From: Larkinella terrae
GTDB taxonomy: Bacteria > Bacteroidota > Bacteroidia > Cytophagales > Spirosomataceae
Assembly: GCF_009668025.1 (NCBI RefSeq)
Contig: NZ_WJXZ01000014.1
Coordinates: 826,448 to 890,447, forward strand
Direction of reading: 5' to 3'
Length of the DNA: 64,000 bases
The position numbers were made by a program, and so were the translations under genes. The notes under the pieces were generated by a model, which worked only from the letters and a program-made list of their open reading frames with translations, ran no database searches and was not told the origin of the DNA. Shown here piece after piece: positions 35,383 through 43,634 of this stretch; positions within the stretch are counted from its first letter, which is position 1, and each line of letters begins with the position of its first letter.

Positions 35383-36465
35383 TCAGCGTCCAGATGTGGC
35401 TACAACTGGCGGCTGGAACAGGTAATAGTCGTAAATCGTGCGGCTGAGGTGGGCGATGGTTTGTTCGCGTTCGGCCAGCGGCTGGGCCGAGGACGTAATG
35501 AAAACCGCAATGGCAATGTGCCCCGCGTCGCCCGGCAGGGTGATGATACCGACATCGTCGGTGGCGCTGGAATTTAAGGAACCGGTTTTATGGGCCACCA
35601 CGGTTTCGGGCGGCAGAAAACCCTTGATGCGCGCCAGTCCGCCCCGGCAGCGTTCCATCACGGCCAGCAGCAGGTCGCGGTTTTCCGGTTTGAGGGCTTT
35701 GGCCTGGTAAATCTGCGTCAGCAGGTTCACCATCGCAGCGGGCGTTGAAGTGTCGCGGGGGTCCTGCTCGAGTTTCAGCGCGGCCGCCCGGCGAATTTCC
35801 GGCGTAGCCGCAGCCCCCAGTTTGTCGTAAAATCCAACGGTCCACTGGTCCTCAGCCGGTAGCGTAACGCCCTCCAGATCCGCAATCAACTGGATAATCG
35901 TGCGGTCGACGGACATGCCTTCGATACCCAGCGCTTTCAGCCGCGCCCGAACGGGTTCGGCCCCACCGACCAGCCGCAGCAACATGTCCGTCGCCGAGTT
36001 ATCGCTAATGACCATCATCAGTTCCAGCAGGTTTTCCACCGAGAGCGAAACGCCCGGTTTGGCAAACAGCGTTTCGAGCGTGCCGCTGCCGGGGTGCAGA
36101 TCCGACGGTTTCAGGTCGACCATTGTCCGCAGGGAGAGTTCGCCTTTTTCGATTTTGTTGAACAGTTCGACGGCAATCGCCACTTTCACGGTGCTGGCCA
36201 TCGGAAACCGCTCCTGAAGATTCAGACTGATCTGCTTGCCGGATTCGAGGTGAACCGCGCAAACGCCAACTTTCCCTTTGGCGAGTTTGGCGATGCGTTC
36301 CAGTTCCTGATTGAGCCGCTGTTCCGCTACGTTGGGGACAGCCGGAGCAGGGGCGGAAACGGGAGCGGTTTTACTTTTTTTCGATTGACTAAAACCGGGC
36401 GTGGTGGTCAAACCGATCCACCCGAAGAGAAGGAAGGTTGTGATGAAATGTAGCGGTTTTCGCAT
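35383..36465 (-). CDS. Class A beta-lactamase-like protein lacking the omega-loop glutamate
   Basis: The protein has 360 residues, longer than the usual 290. It has a signal peptide (MRKPLHFITTFLLFGWIGLT), then a Ala/Pro-rich linker. Class A motifs are present: S91-T-V-K94, S154-D-N156 and K293-T-G295. In the omega loop, VDRTIIQL (186-193) aligns with the family's LDRWEPEL, which puts I190 where the deacylating Glu166 should be. About 30 extra residues follow before RDTSTPAAM. This predicts slow release of acylated beta-lactam, so it may be a penicillin-binding or non-lactamase hydrolase. The gene should not be read as a resistance gene from sequence alone. Confidence 0.85.
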   Translation of the reverse strand: MRKPLHFITTFLLFGWIGLTTTPGFSQSKKSKTAPVSAPAPAVPNVAEQRLNQELERIAKLAKGKVGVCAVHLESGKQISLNLQERFPMASTVKVAIAVELFNKIEKGELSLRTMVDLKPSDLHPGSGTLETLFAKPGVSLSVENLLELMMVISDNSATDMLLRLVGGAEPVRARLKALGIEGMSVDRTIIQLIADLEGVTLPAEDQWTVGFYDKLGAAATPEIRRAAALKLEQDPRDTSTPAAMVNLLTQIYQAKALKPENRDLLLAVMERCRGGLARIKGFLPPETVVAHKTGSLNSSATDDVGIITLPGDAGHIAIAVFITSSAQPLAEREQTIAHLSRTIYDYYLFQPPVVATSGR

Positions 36466-36615
36466 GAATTGACAGGGAGTTGGGAATTGGATTATATCAT
36501 GAATGATCTGTTCTCAAATAATATCCGGTTTTGAGCAACGATCCGGAAGCTGGCAAAGCTTGCGATTTTTCGGCTTTGCGGGCTTTTCACTACTAATATG
36601 ACATAAATTCTGCAT

Positions 36616-36665
36616 AAAAACCGCCATTCATCTACAAAAACCGCTATTTTACTATCAAAACCGCC
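36616..36665. repeat. Three direct repeats of AAAAACCGC at 20-21-bp spacing
   Basis: AAAAACCGC occurs at 36616 and 36636, and AAAACCGCC at 36657. The separators are AT-rich. The array lies between the stop of the small gene at 36674 and the beta-lactamase-like gene. The spacing of two helical turns suggests protein binding, but the motif is also part of the heptamer over-used across the window. Confidence 0.5.
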
Positions 36666-36673
36666 CAGGCCAT

Positions 36674-36970
36674 TCAGGCTGCCTGAAGAACGGAGACCGG
36701 AAAAATGTCGTGATTGTACCGGGCCCGGTCGGCGAGTGGAGCCAGAAAGAATTCGACCCGTGGTAACAAATCCAGTTCGGACTGGCGGACGCAGCGAATA
36801 AACGGCAGATCGACCACCACAAATTTCTGGGGCGGCCGCAGCGGGTTAAGTTGAAGTTCCAGAACCGATCCGTACGTATAAGCCGGAAATTCGTCGATGG
36901 CTTTTATGGTACTGATGAACCGAAATCGCTTGCGGTCGGGTGCTGCGTAAACATAAAACTGCTGATACAT
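36674..36970 (-). CDS. Uncharacterised 98-residue protein at the end of the repair operon
   Basis: I do not recognise this protein. It is soluble, begins MYQQFYVYAAPDRKRFRFIS and contains VLELQLNPLRPPQKFVVVDL. There is no signal peptide or membrane helix. The sequence is rich in beta-prone stretches and suggests a compact single domain. It starts 69 bp after dnaE ends, on the same strand, so it is likely the fourth gene of the operon with the Y-family polymerase, a 148-residue protein and DnaE. A polymerase-accessory role is a guess from context. Confidence 0.65.
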   Translation of the reverse strand: MYQQFYVYAAPDRKRFRFISTIKAIDEFPAYTYGSVLELQLNPLRPPQKFVVVDLPFIRCVRQSELDLLPRVEFFLAPLADRARYNHDIFPVSVLQAA

Positions 36971-37039
36971 GGTTGGTGGTCATTTAGTTGATGAATCACG
37001 ATTTTTCAGGGTTCATTCCGAAGTCAAGGTCTCTCGTTT

Positions 37040-40033
37040 TCACTCCAAGAACTGCTGATTATGGCGTAGTTTTTTAAATTCGATCCGCTGCGTGATCCCT
37101 TCCAGTCGCGGATCGGGCTTAAAAGGTAACTTCTCCATTTTTCGCACTTCGATGCTGGGAAAACCGAATTCAACGACGACTTTTCCTTCGATCAAATACA
37201 TGCCGGCACCCCGGTAGGGATATTTTTCGAGCGATTGCGGAAAATGCGTGGTATCGAAATAATTGTTTTCCACATCCAGAAAGTAGCCGAACACCATTGG
37301 TTTGCCGGTTCTTGTCGTGATTCGTTTCGAGGTGATCAGGTAGCCCGTCAGCGTTACCATTTGCCCTTCGTGCATCGGGAGCTGGCGGGCCGCGATGCCC
37401 TGCACCGCATCCGCCAGCAGGCCAAATGGCGTCAGCAGGGGGAAGCCCAGCAGTTCCATTTCGTCGTAACTGTCTTCAATCGCTTCCTGCCACAGGGGAG
37501 GGAGCGCCAGTTGGGCCTGTTCCAGTTCAAAGAGGTCCGTCACGCCCTCGTGGTGGGCGTAATTGTTGACCAGGGCGTGGGCGTGCCACAGAAGTTCCTT
37601 TTTGGTGTAATCCCCGAGGGAGCGAAACACACCCGTGCGAATCAGGATAATTAATTGCTCCAGCCCCGCCGGAACGCGCCGGGTGAAATCTTCCAGACTG
37701 GTGAAATTCTGCTGTTTTCGTTGCACGATAAGCTCCTGAATGACATTCTTTTCCAGGGACTTGATGTGAATAAAGCCCAGCCAGATGACCTGCCCTTCAA
37801 TGCGTGTCAGGTATTCACTCTGTTGAATATCAGGTGCTTCGATCTGCGCTCCCCACCGCCGGGCTTCGTTGACGTAAAACTCTGTTCCGTAAAAACCGCC
37901 AAAGTTATTGATGACCGCCACCATAAATTCCAGCGGAAAGTACGTCTTCAGAAACAGACTCTGGTAACTCTCCACGGCGAAACTGGCCGAGTGCGCCTTG
38001 CTGAAACTGTAGCCCCCGAAACTTTGAATCTGTCGCCAGACCTCCCGCGCTACGTCGTCGGGGTAGCCCATCGCTTTACAATTTTCGAAAAACCGCCCTT
38101 CGATGCTGGCAAACTGATCTTTTCCCCGGTATTTCCCGCTCATCGCCCGGCGTAATAAATCTGCTTCCGCCAACGTCAGGCCCGCAAAATGGTGCGCGAC
38201 CTTGATCACGTCTTCCTGGTAAATCATGACCCCGTAGGTTTCCTTCATCAACTCCTGCATCTTCGGGTGAACTGGCACATAATTAACCGGATTGTGGTGC
38301 CGACGAATGTACTCCGACATCATGCCGCTGGACGCAACGCCCGGCCGGATCACCGACGAGGCTGCCACCAGGGTCAGGTAATCCGCACACTGGAGCTTCC
38401 AGATCAATTGGCGCATAGCGGGCGACTCGATGTAAAAACAGCCCATCGTTTCGTGACTCTGGAGTTGTCGACGGACCTTTTCGTCCCTGACAAAGTCCTG
38501 GATGCGGTGAATATCGATATGGATCTGGCGGTTTTTTCTGACCCAATCGACGGCTTCCTTGATGTGCCCTAACCCGCGCTGGCTGAGAATATCCCACTTG
38601 GCAAAACCGATGTCTTCGGCAATGTGCATATCGAACTGGCAGATGGGAAACCCTTTCGGTGGAAGTTCCAGAGCGGTGTACTGGTACAGCGGTGTTTCCG
38701 AGATCAGAATTCCGCCCGCGTGAATACCGAGGTAATTGGGGAATTTCTCCAATTCCCTGGCGTATTTGAAAATATATTTGGTGTATTCATTTGGTCGAGC
38801 CGCCTGCGGATTGGCAACCAGTTCATCAATTTCGGCCTTCGGCAATCCGAACACCTTTCCCAGTTCCCGGTAGGCGGCCCGATCCTGAAACGTGACATAA
38901 TTGGCCACCAGACAGACATGGTGACGCCCGTACATTTTGAAAATATAATCGATAATCTCGTCGCGCTCGTCCCACGAAAAGTCGATGTCGAAATCGGGGG
39001 GTGAGGTGCGTCCGGGATTGATAAACCGCTCGAAGTACAGATCCAGCGCAATGGGGTCCACATCGGTAATTTTCATGCAGTAGGCAACGATGGAATTGGC
39101 CCCCGACCCGCGCCCGACGTGGTGATACCCCCTGGAATGGGCATACCGGATAATGTCCCAGGTGATCAGAAAGTAGGAAGAAAAACTCAGATCCTCAATG
39201 ATTTTTAGCTCTCCATCAACCCGCCGACGCGCTTCCGCATGGTCGCTTCCGTAACGATCACGGAGCCCTTCATCCGCCAGTTTTCGCAGCAGGTTTAGAT
39301 CGTCCTGCTTGCTGGGGGTGTAGAATTTCCGGTTTTTGGGCGTCGAAAAATCGAACTCAAACGTACAATTCGCGAGCAGGTTTTGGGTGTTGCGAATCAC
39401 TTCCGGCCAATCCCGAAAAACCGCTTCCAGGTCCGCTGGCGACCGAAAGTATTCGTTCTCTAAAATGGTTTCGTGATCGGCCAGTTTGGAAAGCAGGCAG
39501 TTGTGATCAATCGCCCGCAGCAACCGATGCAGGCTAAATCCAGCCTTCTCTACATAGGTCATGGGTTGCAGAAGAACCGTCTGCTGCGGTTCCCATTTGC
39601 GGCCGTGGCGCCAGCGATTGCTGCTCGGTGCGGCCGGAACGCCCACGAATTCATGCGATCCGAGGTCCGTCAAGTGATTCCCGTTTTCGAGGGGGTAGAT
39701 CACATACACCTGCTGAAAGTCAGGCGCGCGCAGCGGAAAATCCGTTTTCGCCAGTAAATGGTCCGACAAAAACCGGTTGATTTCCGCGAAACCGTCCAGA
39801 TTCCGGGCAATGCAGACGTAGGCCAGTTGATGCCGGTTGCGAAATTCAACACCCGCCACCGGTCGAATCCCCGCAGCCCGACAAAGCTGCACGAACTTGA
39901 AGATACCCGAAACCGTGTTGATGTCCGTCAGGGCCAGCGTCTGAATACCCAGCTCAACCGCCTTTTTTACCAGTTTTTCGGGAGAAAGCGTGCCGTACCG
40001 GAGGGAAAAATAGCTGTGGACGTTGAGGTACAT
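37040..40033 (-). CDS. Compact DNA polymerase III alpha-like subunit (DnaE2-type)
   Basis: The protein has 997 residues, against about 1160 for replicative DnaE. The PHP domain starts NVHSYFSLRYGTLSPEKLVK, but TDIN (36-39) replaces the usual TDHG, so its metal site is partly lost. The catalytic motif PDFDIDF (346-352) is intact, as are GRGSGANSIVAYC and RRAMSGK. The region matching the clamp-binding motif of DnaE reads VTDLF (831-835) and lacks the usual Gln. A C-terminal OB-like segment is present (VTLTGYLITSKRI). The tau-binding C-terminal domain appears absent. In an operon with a Y-family polymerase this suggests an error-prone, damage-induced enzyme. Confidence 0.92.
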   Translation of the reverse strand: MYLNVHSYFSLRYGTLSPEKLVKKAVELGIQTLALTDINTVSGIFKFVQLCRAAGIRPVAGVEFRNRHQLAYVCIARNLDGFAEINRFLSDHLLAKTDFPLRAPDFQQVYVIYPLENGNHLTDLGSHEFVGVPAAPSSNRWRHGRKWEPQQTVLLQPMTYVEKAGFSLHRLLRAIDHNCLLSKLADHETILENEYFRSPADLEAVFRDWPEVIRNTQNLLANCTFEFDFSTPKNRKFYTPSKQDDLNLLRKLADEGLRDRYGSDHAEARRRVDGELKIIEDLSFSSYFLITWDIIRYAHSRGYHHVGRGSGANSIVAYCMKITDVDPIALDLYFERFINPGRTSPPDFDIDFSWDERDEIIDYIFKMYGRHHVCLVANYVTFQDRAAYRELGKVFGLPKAEIDELVANPQAARPNEYTKYIFKYARELEKFPNYLGIHAGGILISETPLYQYTALELPPKGFPICQFDMHIAEDIGFAKWDILSQRGLGHIKEAVDWVRKNRQIHIDIHRIQDFVRDEKVRRQLQSHETMGCFYIESPAMRQLIWKLQCADYLTLVAASSVIRPGVASSGMMSEYIRRHHNPVNYVPVHPKMQELMKETYGVMIYQEDVIKVAHHFAGLTLAEADLLRRAMSGKYRGKDQFASIEGRFFENCKAMGYPDDVAREVWRQIQSFGGYSFSKAHSASFAVESYQSLFLKTYFPLEFMVAVINNFGGFYGTEFYVNEARRWGAQIEAPDIQQSEYLTRIEGQVIWLGFIHIKSLEKNVIQELIVQRKQQNFTSLEDFTRRVPAGLEQLIILIRTGVFRSLGDYTKKELLWHAHALVNNYAHHEGVTDLFELEQAQLALPPLWQEAIEDSYDEMELLGFPLLTPFGLLADAVQGIAARQLPMHEGQMVTLTGYLITSKRITTRTGKPMVFGYFLDVENNYFDTTHFPQSLEKYPYRGAGMYLIEGKVVVEFGFPSIEVRKMEKLPFKPDPRLEGITQRIEFKKLRHNQQFLE

Positions 40034-40048
40034 GGTGCCTGTCGCCGG

Positions 40049-40495
40049 TTAAGCCGCCCAAAGCAGGGACGAAGGTGGCAGATCCAGTACCAGGTGCGGA
40101 TGTTCAAAGAAATTGCCCACCTGCCTGACCGCCTGAGCCAGTTCCCGATCCAGCCGTAAATAAGGCGGCAATCCCATGCTATTCAGCAAAAAAAGGCTGT
40201 AACCGCTTTGCTCCGGGTGATTCTGGATGATCCAGTGATGCCCATCGCATTCGACAATGTCGTAATCGAACAGCAGGGTGCCTTCCCGGTCGTGTTGCCC
40301 CACGGACAGCATCAGCCGCCAGGGTTCGGTCGTCTCGTACAGGCGGATATCGGTCGGATTAGCCAGATTGACCAACGCCAGAACGTCTTCGAGCAGAATG
40401 GTTTGAAAGTGGTTCGTGCGCGTCATCTGCGACGAGAGGTAGTACATGTGCCGGTTTTGCGTATCCCAGACCCGGCAGTTTAGAGCGAATGACAT
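40049..40495 (-). CDS. Uncharacterised 148-residue protein between dinB and dnaE
   Basis: The sequence begins MSFALNCRVWDTQNRHMYYLSSQ, which faintly resembles the start of phage YopX-type proteins (xFRxWDxxxxxMYY). The later IVECDGHHWIIQNHPEQSGY does not match that family strongly. There is no signal peptide or membrane segment. It lies 17 bp after the Y-family polymerase and 15 bp before dnaE, so co-translation is likely. By position it could take the place of ImuA-type accessory factors in other mutagenesis cassettes, but it has no RecA-like motif. Its function is unknown. Confidence 0.75.
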   Translation of the reverse strand: MSFALNCRVWDTQNRHMYYLSSQMTRTNHFQTILLEDVLALVNLANPTDIRLYETTEPWRLMLSVGQHDREGTLLFDYDIVECDGHHWIIQNHPEQSGYSLFLLNSMGLPPYLRLDRELAQAVRQVGNFFEHPHLVLDLPPSSLLWAA

Positions 40496-40512
40496 CGTTG
40501 TAAAGGTTTTAA

Positions 40513-41700
40513 TCAGATTCCTAGTTTGAAATTGCTGGCCCGCCCAATCTTCTGTTCCCCGTGCCGGTCGCGGATTCGGTCGGTTTTCTGGTAAAGTGCC
40601 GGAAGCCGGGAGGAAACCACGTCGCCCGCAGCATCGAAGAGCGCCAGTTGCTCGGTTCCCCGCACCAGTTTTCCCAGACTAACGCCCACCAGCCGGATCA
40701 GCAACCGCCGGTTGTAGAGCGCATCAAAGGCTTTCAGCGCAGCCAGAGTCAGTTGATGATCCGAAGACGTGACCGGAATGGTTACCTGACGGGAGTACGT
40801 CTGGAAATCCGAATAGCGAATCTTGACCGTCACTTTCCCGGCGCAGAAACCGCTTTTTCGCAGGTCATACGCCAGCATTTCAACCATGCGCGCCAGGGTT
40901 TCCTGCAGCATTTTGACATCCATCGTATCGACCTGGAAGGTCATTTCCTTCGACATCGACTTCTGTTTGTGCGATGGCAAAACCGGGGTAGGGTCGATGC
41001 CGTTGGCGCGGTCCCAGAGAAACAGACCGGTTTTTCCGAACGTCTTCTCCAGCAGTCGCCGGGGAATCTGGGCCAGGGTACCCAGCTTCGTCACGCCCAT
41101 GCAGCGCAGCGTGTGCGCCATTTTTTCGCCCACACCGGGCAATTTGCTCACATTGAGTTGCCACAGAAAGGGCTGAACCTCCGGAGCGCGGACGTACAGG
41201 GCACCGTTGGGTTTGTTTTCGTTGGCCGCCATCTTGGAAACCGTCTTGGTGTTGGACAATCCCCAGCTGACCGACAGGCCCGTTTCGCGAACAATTGCTT
41301 CCTTCGTTTCCTTCGCCCACTGCAAACAGCCCACGAACTTCTCCATGCCGGTCATATCGACGTAGAACTCATCGATGCTGGCTTTTTCCAAAACCGGGGC
41401 GCGCTCGGTGAGGATTTCCGTGACCAGGTTCGAATACTGATTGTAGGATTCATAATCTCCCTTGATGACGGTGGCTTCGGGGCACAACCGGCGGGCGAGC
41501 CGCATGGGCATGGCCGCGCGGACCCCAAACCGCCGGGCTTCGTAGCTGGCAGCCGCCACCACCCCCCGATCACTGCTGCCCCCGACCAGAAGGGGCCGAC
41601 CCCGCAGCTGGGGCTGGCGCAGCACCTCGACGGAGGTAAAGAACGAGTCCAGATCGGTGTGCAGGATCTGGCGATCAAAAGCACTCGGGTTCTGATTCAT
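40513..41700 (-). CDS. dinB: Y-family DNA polymerase (DinB/Pol IV type)
   Basis: The protein has 395 residues from the ATG at 41700. Active-site motifs are HTDLDSFFTSVE, with D16 as metal ligand and F21 as steric gate, and KASIDEFYVDM with the paired D/E. YNQYS follows the template-binding part, and the helix-hairpin-helix PGVGEKMAHTLRCMG is present. A canonical beta-clamp motif QLALF lies at 351-355, so this polymerase can dock on the sliding clamp. It is the first gene of a four-gene operon. Upstream palindromes suggest control by the divergent XRE-S24 regulator. Intact catalytic residues distinguish it from inactive ImuB proteins. Confidence 0.94.
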   Translation of the reverse strand: MNQNPSAFDRQILHTDLDSFFTSVEVLRQPQLRGRPLLVGGSSDRGVVAAASYEARRFGVRAAMPMRLARRLCPEATVIKGDYESYNQYSNLVTEILTERAPVLEKASIDEFYVDMTGMEKFVGCLQWAKETKEAIVRETGLSVSWGLSNTKTVSKMAANENKPNGALYVRAPEVQPFLWQLNVSKLPGVGEKMAHTLRCMGVTKLGTLAQIPRRLLEKTFGKTGLFLWDRANGIDPTPVLPSHKQKSMSKEMTFQVDTMDVKMLQETLARMVEMLAYDLRKSGFCAGKVTVKIRYSDFQTYSRQVTIPVTSSDHQLTLAALKAFDALYNRRLLIRLVGVSLGKLVRGTEQLALFDAAGDVVSSRLPALYQKTDRIRDRHGEQKIGRASNFKLGI

Positions 41701-41728
41701 GACAGGTAAATAGAGCAAGCATAATAAA

Positions 41729-41850
41729 GCTTGTTTTACAAGCGCAATAAGGCTTATAAAACTGACATTGCAAACAAAAGGTTACTATTTTTTTGTGTGA
41801 TAGTAACATAGAGCACTTTTTGCCATGCTTGTCCGGTTTACATTTGTAAA
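41729..41850. promoter_or_regulatory. Divergent operator region of the repair cassette with three palindromes
   Basis: The region holds GCTTGT-TTT-ACAAGC (41729-41743), GTTACTAT-N11-ATAGTAAC (41781-41807) and TTTACA-TT-TGTAAA (41837-41850). All lie between the starts of dinB and the S24 regulator. The first overlaps the expected dinB promoter. The arms share GTTA/TGTAA-type letters only loosely, so they may serve different proteins. Confidence 0.62.
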
Positions 41851-41889
41851 TTTTCAGGTCCAAAATGCTGGTAATACTTACATTTTGTG

Positions 41890-41897
41890 TATCTTTG
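41890..41897 (+). promoter_or_regulatory. -7 promoter box of the XRE-S24 regulator gene
   Basis: TATCTTTG matches TAnnTTTG and lies 18 bp before the ATG at 41916. It falls inside any longer reading frame, which supports the 41916 start. A clear -33 TTTG is not seen, so repression or activation is probable. Confidence 0.5.
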
Positions 41898-41915
41898 ATT
41901 GTAATTAGCGGATTT

Positions 41916-42728
41916 ATGTATCTATCTGATAATCTGAAAGTTCTGCGGAAATACTTCCAGCTGAAGCAGGACGAAGTGGCTTCGGAAGTTGGCGTTAGTC
42001 GGCAAATGGTCGGCTTTTACGAAAGCGGGACCTATGTTCCCCCCATCGAGACGTTGAACCTGTTGGCTACGTTTCTGCGGGTTTCGTTGGATACGCTGGT
42101 GAATCAACCGCTGGCAAAGCTTTCGCCCAAACAGCTCGAGCAACTCATGGCGGCTCCGAATCCGGTGTATCGCGGTAGTTCGCTCCAGGTGCGGGAGGTG
42201 CTACATTCAGTGAAGGATGATAAAGAATTGATCGAGGTGGTTCCCATTCCGGCATCGATGGGCTACGCGCAGGGTGGGTACGCCGATCATGATTTCATGG
42301 CGGAACTGGAAAAGTTTCATTTGCCCCTGCCCGACATCAGCCCGGACCGGCTTTACCGGCTTTTCTCCACCGAAGGCGATTCAATGTACCCGGCCGTCAC
42401 GGAAGGCTCTCACATTCTGGGCGAATACGTGGAGGACTGGTATTCGATCAAAAGCGGAACGAACTGCATTTTTGTGCTGCAGACGGAAGGCATTGTCTTC
42501 AAAAAAGCCGTCAACGAACTGGCCACGAAGCAGCGGTTTGAGCTGCATTCGCTGAATACGTTTTACCAGCCTTACTACGTTTCGATTGAGGACATCAAAG
42601 AAATCTGGAAATTCAAAAAGCTGCTGACCGACGTGCTGCCGGAGCCCGAAACCTCGATGACGAAATTGCTATCCGAAATGCAGCATTTGAAAAAAGGGCA
42701 GGATCAGATTCTGCAGCGCTTAGCGTAA
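41916..42728 (+). CDS. LexA-like XRE-family regulator with S24 peptidase domain
   Basis: The protein has 270 residues from the ATG at 41916. The N-terminal XRE helix-turn-helix reads LRKYFQLKQDEVASEVGVSR, QMVGFYESGTYVPPIETLNL. The C-terminal S24 domain has the nucleophile S156 in STEGDSMYPAV and the general-base Lys in IVFKKAV (196/197). ASMGYAQGGYADHDF (113-127) sits where S24 regulators are self-cleaved. The tail is a helical extension (SMTKLLSEMQHLKKGQDQIL). It probably represses the divergent polymerase operon until RecA filaments trigger cleavage. It is 17 bp from the Rad52-family gene, in the same operon. Confidence 0.9.
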   Translation: MYLSDNLKVLRKYFQLKQDEVASEVGVSRQMVGFYESGTYVPPIETLNLLATFLRVSLDTLVNQPLAKLSPKQLEQLMAAPNPVYRGSSLQVREVLHSVKDDKELIEVVPIPASMGYAQGGYADHDFMAELEKFHLPLPDISPDRLYRLFSTEGDSMYPAVTEGSHILGEYVEDWYSIKSGTNCIFVLQTEGIVFKKAVNELATKQRFELHSLNTFYQPYYVSIEDIKEIWKFKKLLTDVLPEPETSMTKLLSEMQHLKKGQDQILQRLA

Positions 42729-42745
42729 ATAAACTCAACAACACG

Positions 42746-43279
42746 ATGGACATTACTAAATTAACTGCCGCCCTGCAACCGGAGGAGATCGAATGGCGGG
42801 TGCAAAAGAAAATAGCTGCTGAAGGCAGCAAACCGGCCCGGCTGATTGTGGTTCCGTACATCACCAACCGCTCGGTCATGGAGCGATTTGATGCGCAGTT
42901 CGGCTGGCAAAACTGGAGCAACGACCTCCGGGAAGTGGAGGGCGGTTTTCTGTGCACCGTAACGGTGACCCTGCCCGACGGCCGAACGATCAGCAAAACC
43001 GATGGTGCCAGCCGGACCGAAGTAGAGCCCATCAAAGGCGGGATTTCGGATGCGATGAAACGGGCTGCGGTGCAGTTTGGCTTAGGGCGCGGGCTTTACA
43101 ATTTTCCCAAAGTATTTGTGGAAGTCGACAGCAAGTTTATTCCGGAATGGGCCATTCGCCTGCTGGACGCCCTGGTGGATTCCATCAACAGCGGCAAACC
43201 GCAACGGGATGTCATTGTCCTGAAAGAAGACCATATTCGCCAGTTAAATCCGCCACAACCGATTCGGAGAGCGGCTTGA
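42746..43279 (+). CDS. Rad52/Rad22-family single-strand annealing protein
   Basis: The protein has 177 residues. The Rad52/22 core is seen in LQPEEIEWRVQKK, VPYITNRSVMERFDAQFGWQ, NWSNDLREVEGGFLCTVTV, and SRTEVEPIKGGISDAMKRAA followed by VQFGLGRGLYNFP. This family anneals complementary single strands and is common on phages, but is also chromosomal. It starts 17 bp after the S24 regulator gene and is cotranscribed with it. No phage genes are near. Pairing with two translesion-type polymerases suggests gap or break repair under one damage signal. Confidence 0.92.
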   Translation: MDITKLTAALQPEEIEWRVQKKIAAEGSKPARLIVVPYITNRSVMERFDAQFGWQNWSNDLREVEGGFLCTVTVTLPDGRTISKTDGASRTEVEPIKGGISDAMKRAAVQFGLGRGLYNFPKVFVEVDSKFIPEWAIRLLDALVDSINSGKPQRDVIVLKEDHIRQLNPPQPIRRAA

Positions 43280-43397
43280 CAGTTTACTAAATCGATTCAA
43301 TACAGAAAACCGGTTTGTATTGGCAGGCCGGGTTTCCTTTTACTCAATACCTCACTTCATCCTGATGATCATTATTTCTGGCGCACACCTGGCCGCC

Positions 43398-43583
43398 ATG
43401 ATCCCGAATAGCCAATACACAATCGTGGCTAATTCATTAATGAGCGGCAACGAAGCACTGCTGTTTTGTCAGAAACTGAATGTTTCCTGGCCGGTCGCCG
43501 AACTGCTTTCGGACGCCGATATTCGGGATCAGGTGTTCTGCTCCTTACGAATTGCCATTCCGGAAAACGCGCCGAGTGTGTAA
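43398..43583 (+). CDS. Small uncharacterised protein at the end of the rad52 operon
   Basis: From the ATG at 43398 the protein has 61 residues (MIPNSQYTIVANSLMSGNEA to IPENAPSV). In-frame starts at 43365 or a TTG at 43320 would add a hydrophobic N-terminus. It is acidic and soluble, with no recognised domain. It lies 118 bp after the rad52-family gene and ends 9 bp before an intrinsic terminator, which supports its being a real last gene. Coding status is moderately likely. Confidence 0.5.
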   Translation: MIPNSQYTIVANSLMSGNEALLFCQKLNVSWPVAELLSDADIRDQVFCSLRIAIPENAPSV

Positions 43584-43592
43584 AATCAACTG

Positions 43593-43621
43593 AAAAGGGA
43601 GCACGTAAAGCTCCCTTTTTT
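43593..43621. terminator. Intrinsic terminator between the repair operon and the trans-sulfuration gene
   Basis: AAAAGGGAGC pairs with GCTCCCTTTTT across a 7-nt loop. The flanking A and T runs let it act on both strands, and the genes converge here. Confidence 0.9.
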
Positions 43622-43634
43622 AGATCAGAACCGA

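Noticed and set aside
40049-40495. YopX-family assignment of the 148-residue protein
   Set aside because: Only the first 25 residues resemble YopX; the later conserved YTGLxDxxGxxIYEGDI segment is missing.
42746-43279. Phage origin of the Rad52-family gene
   Set aside because: The neighbours are repair genes in a regulated operon, and no phage genes are present. Ancient transfer cannot be excluded.
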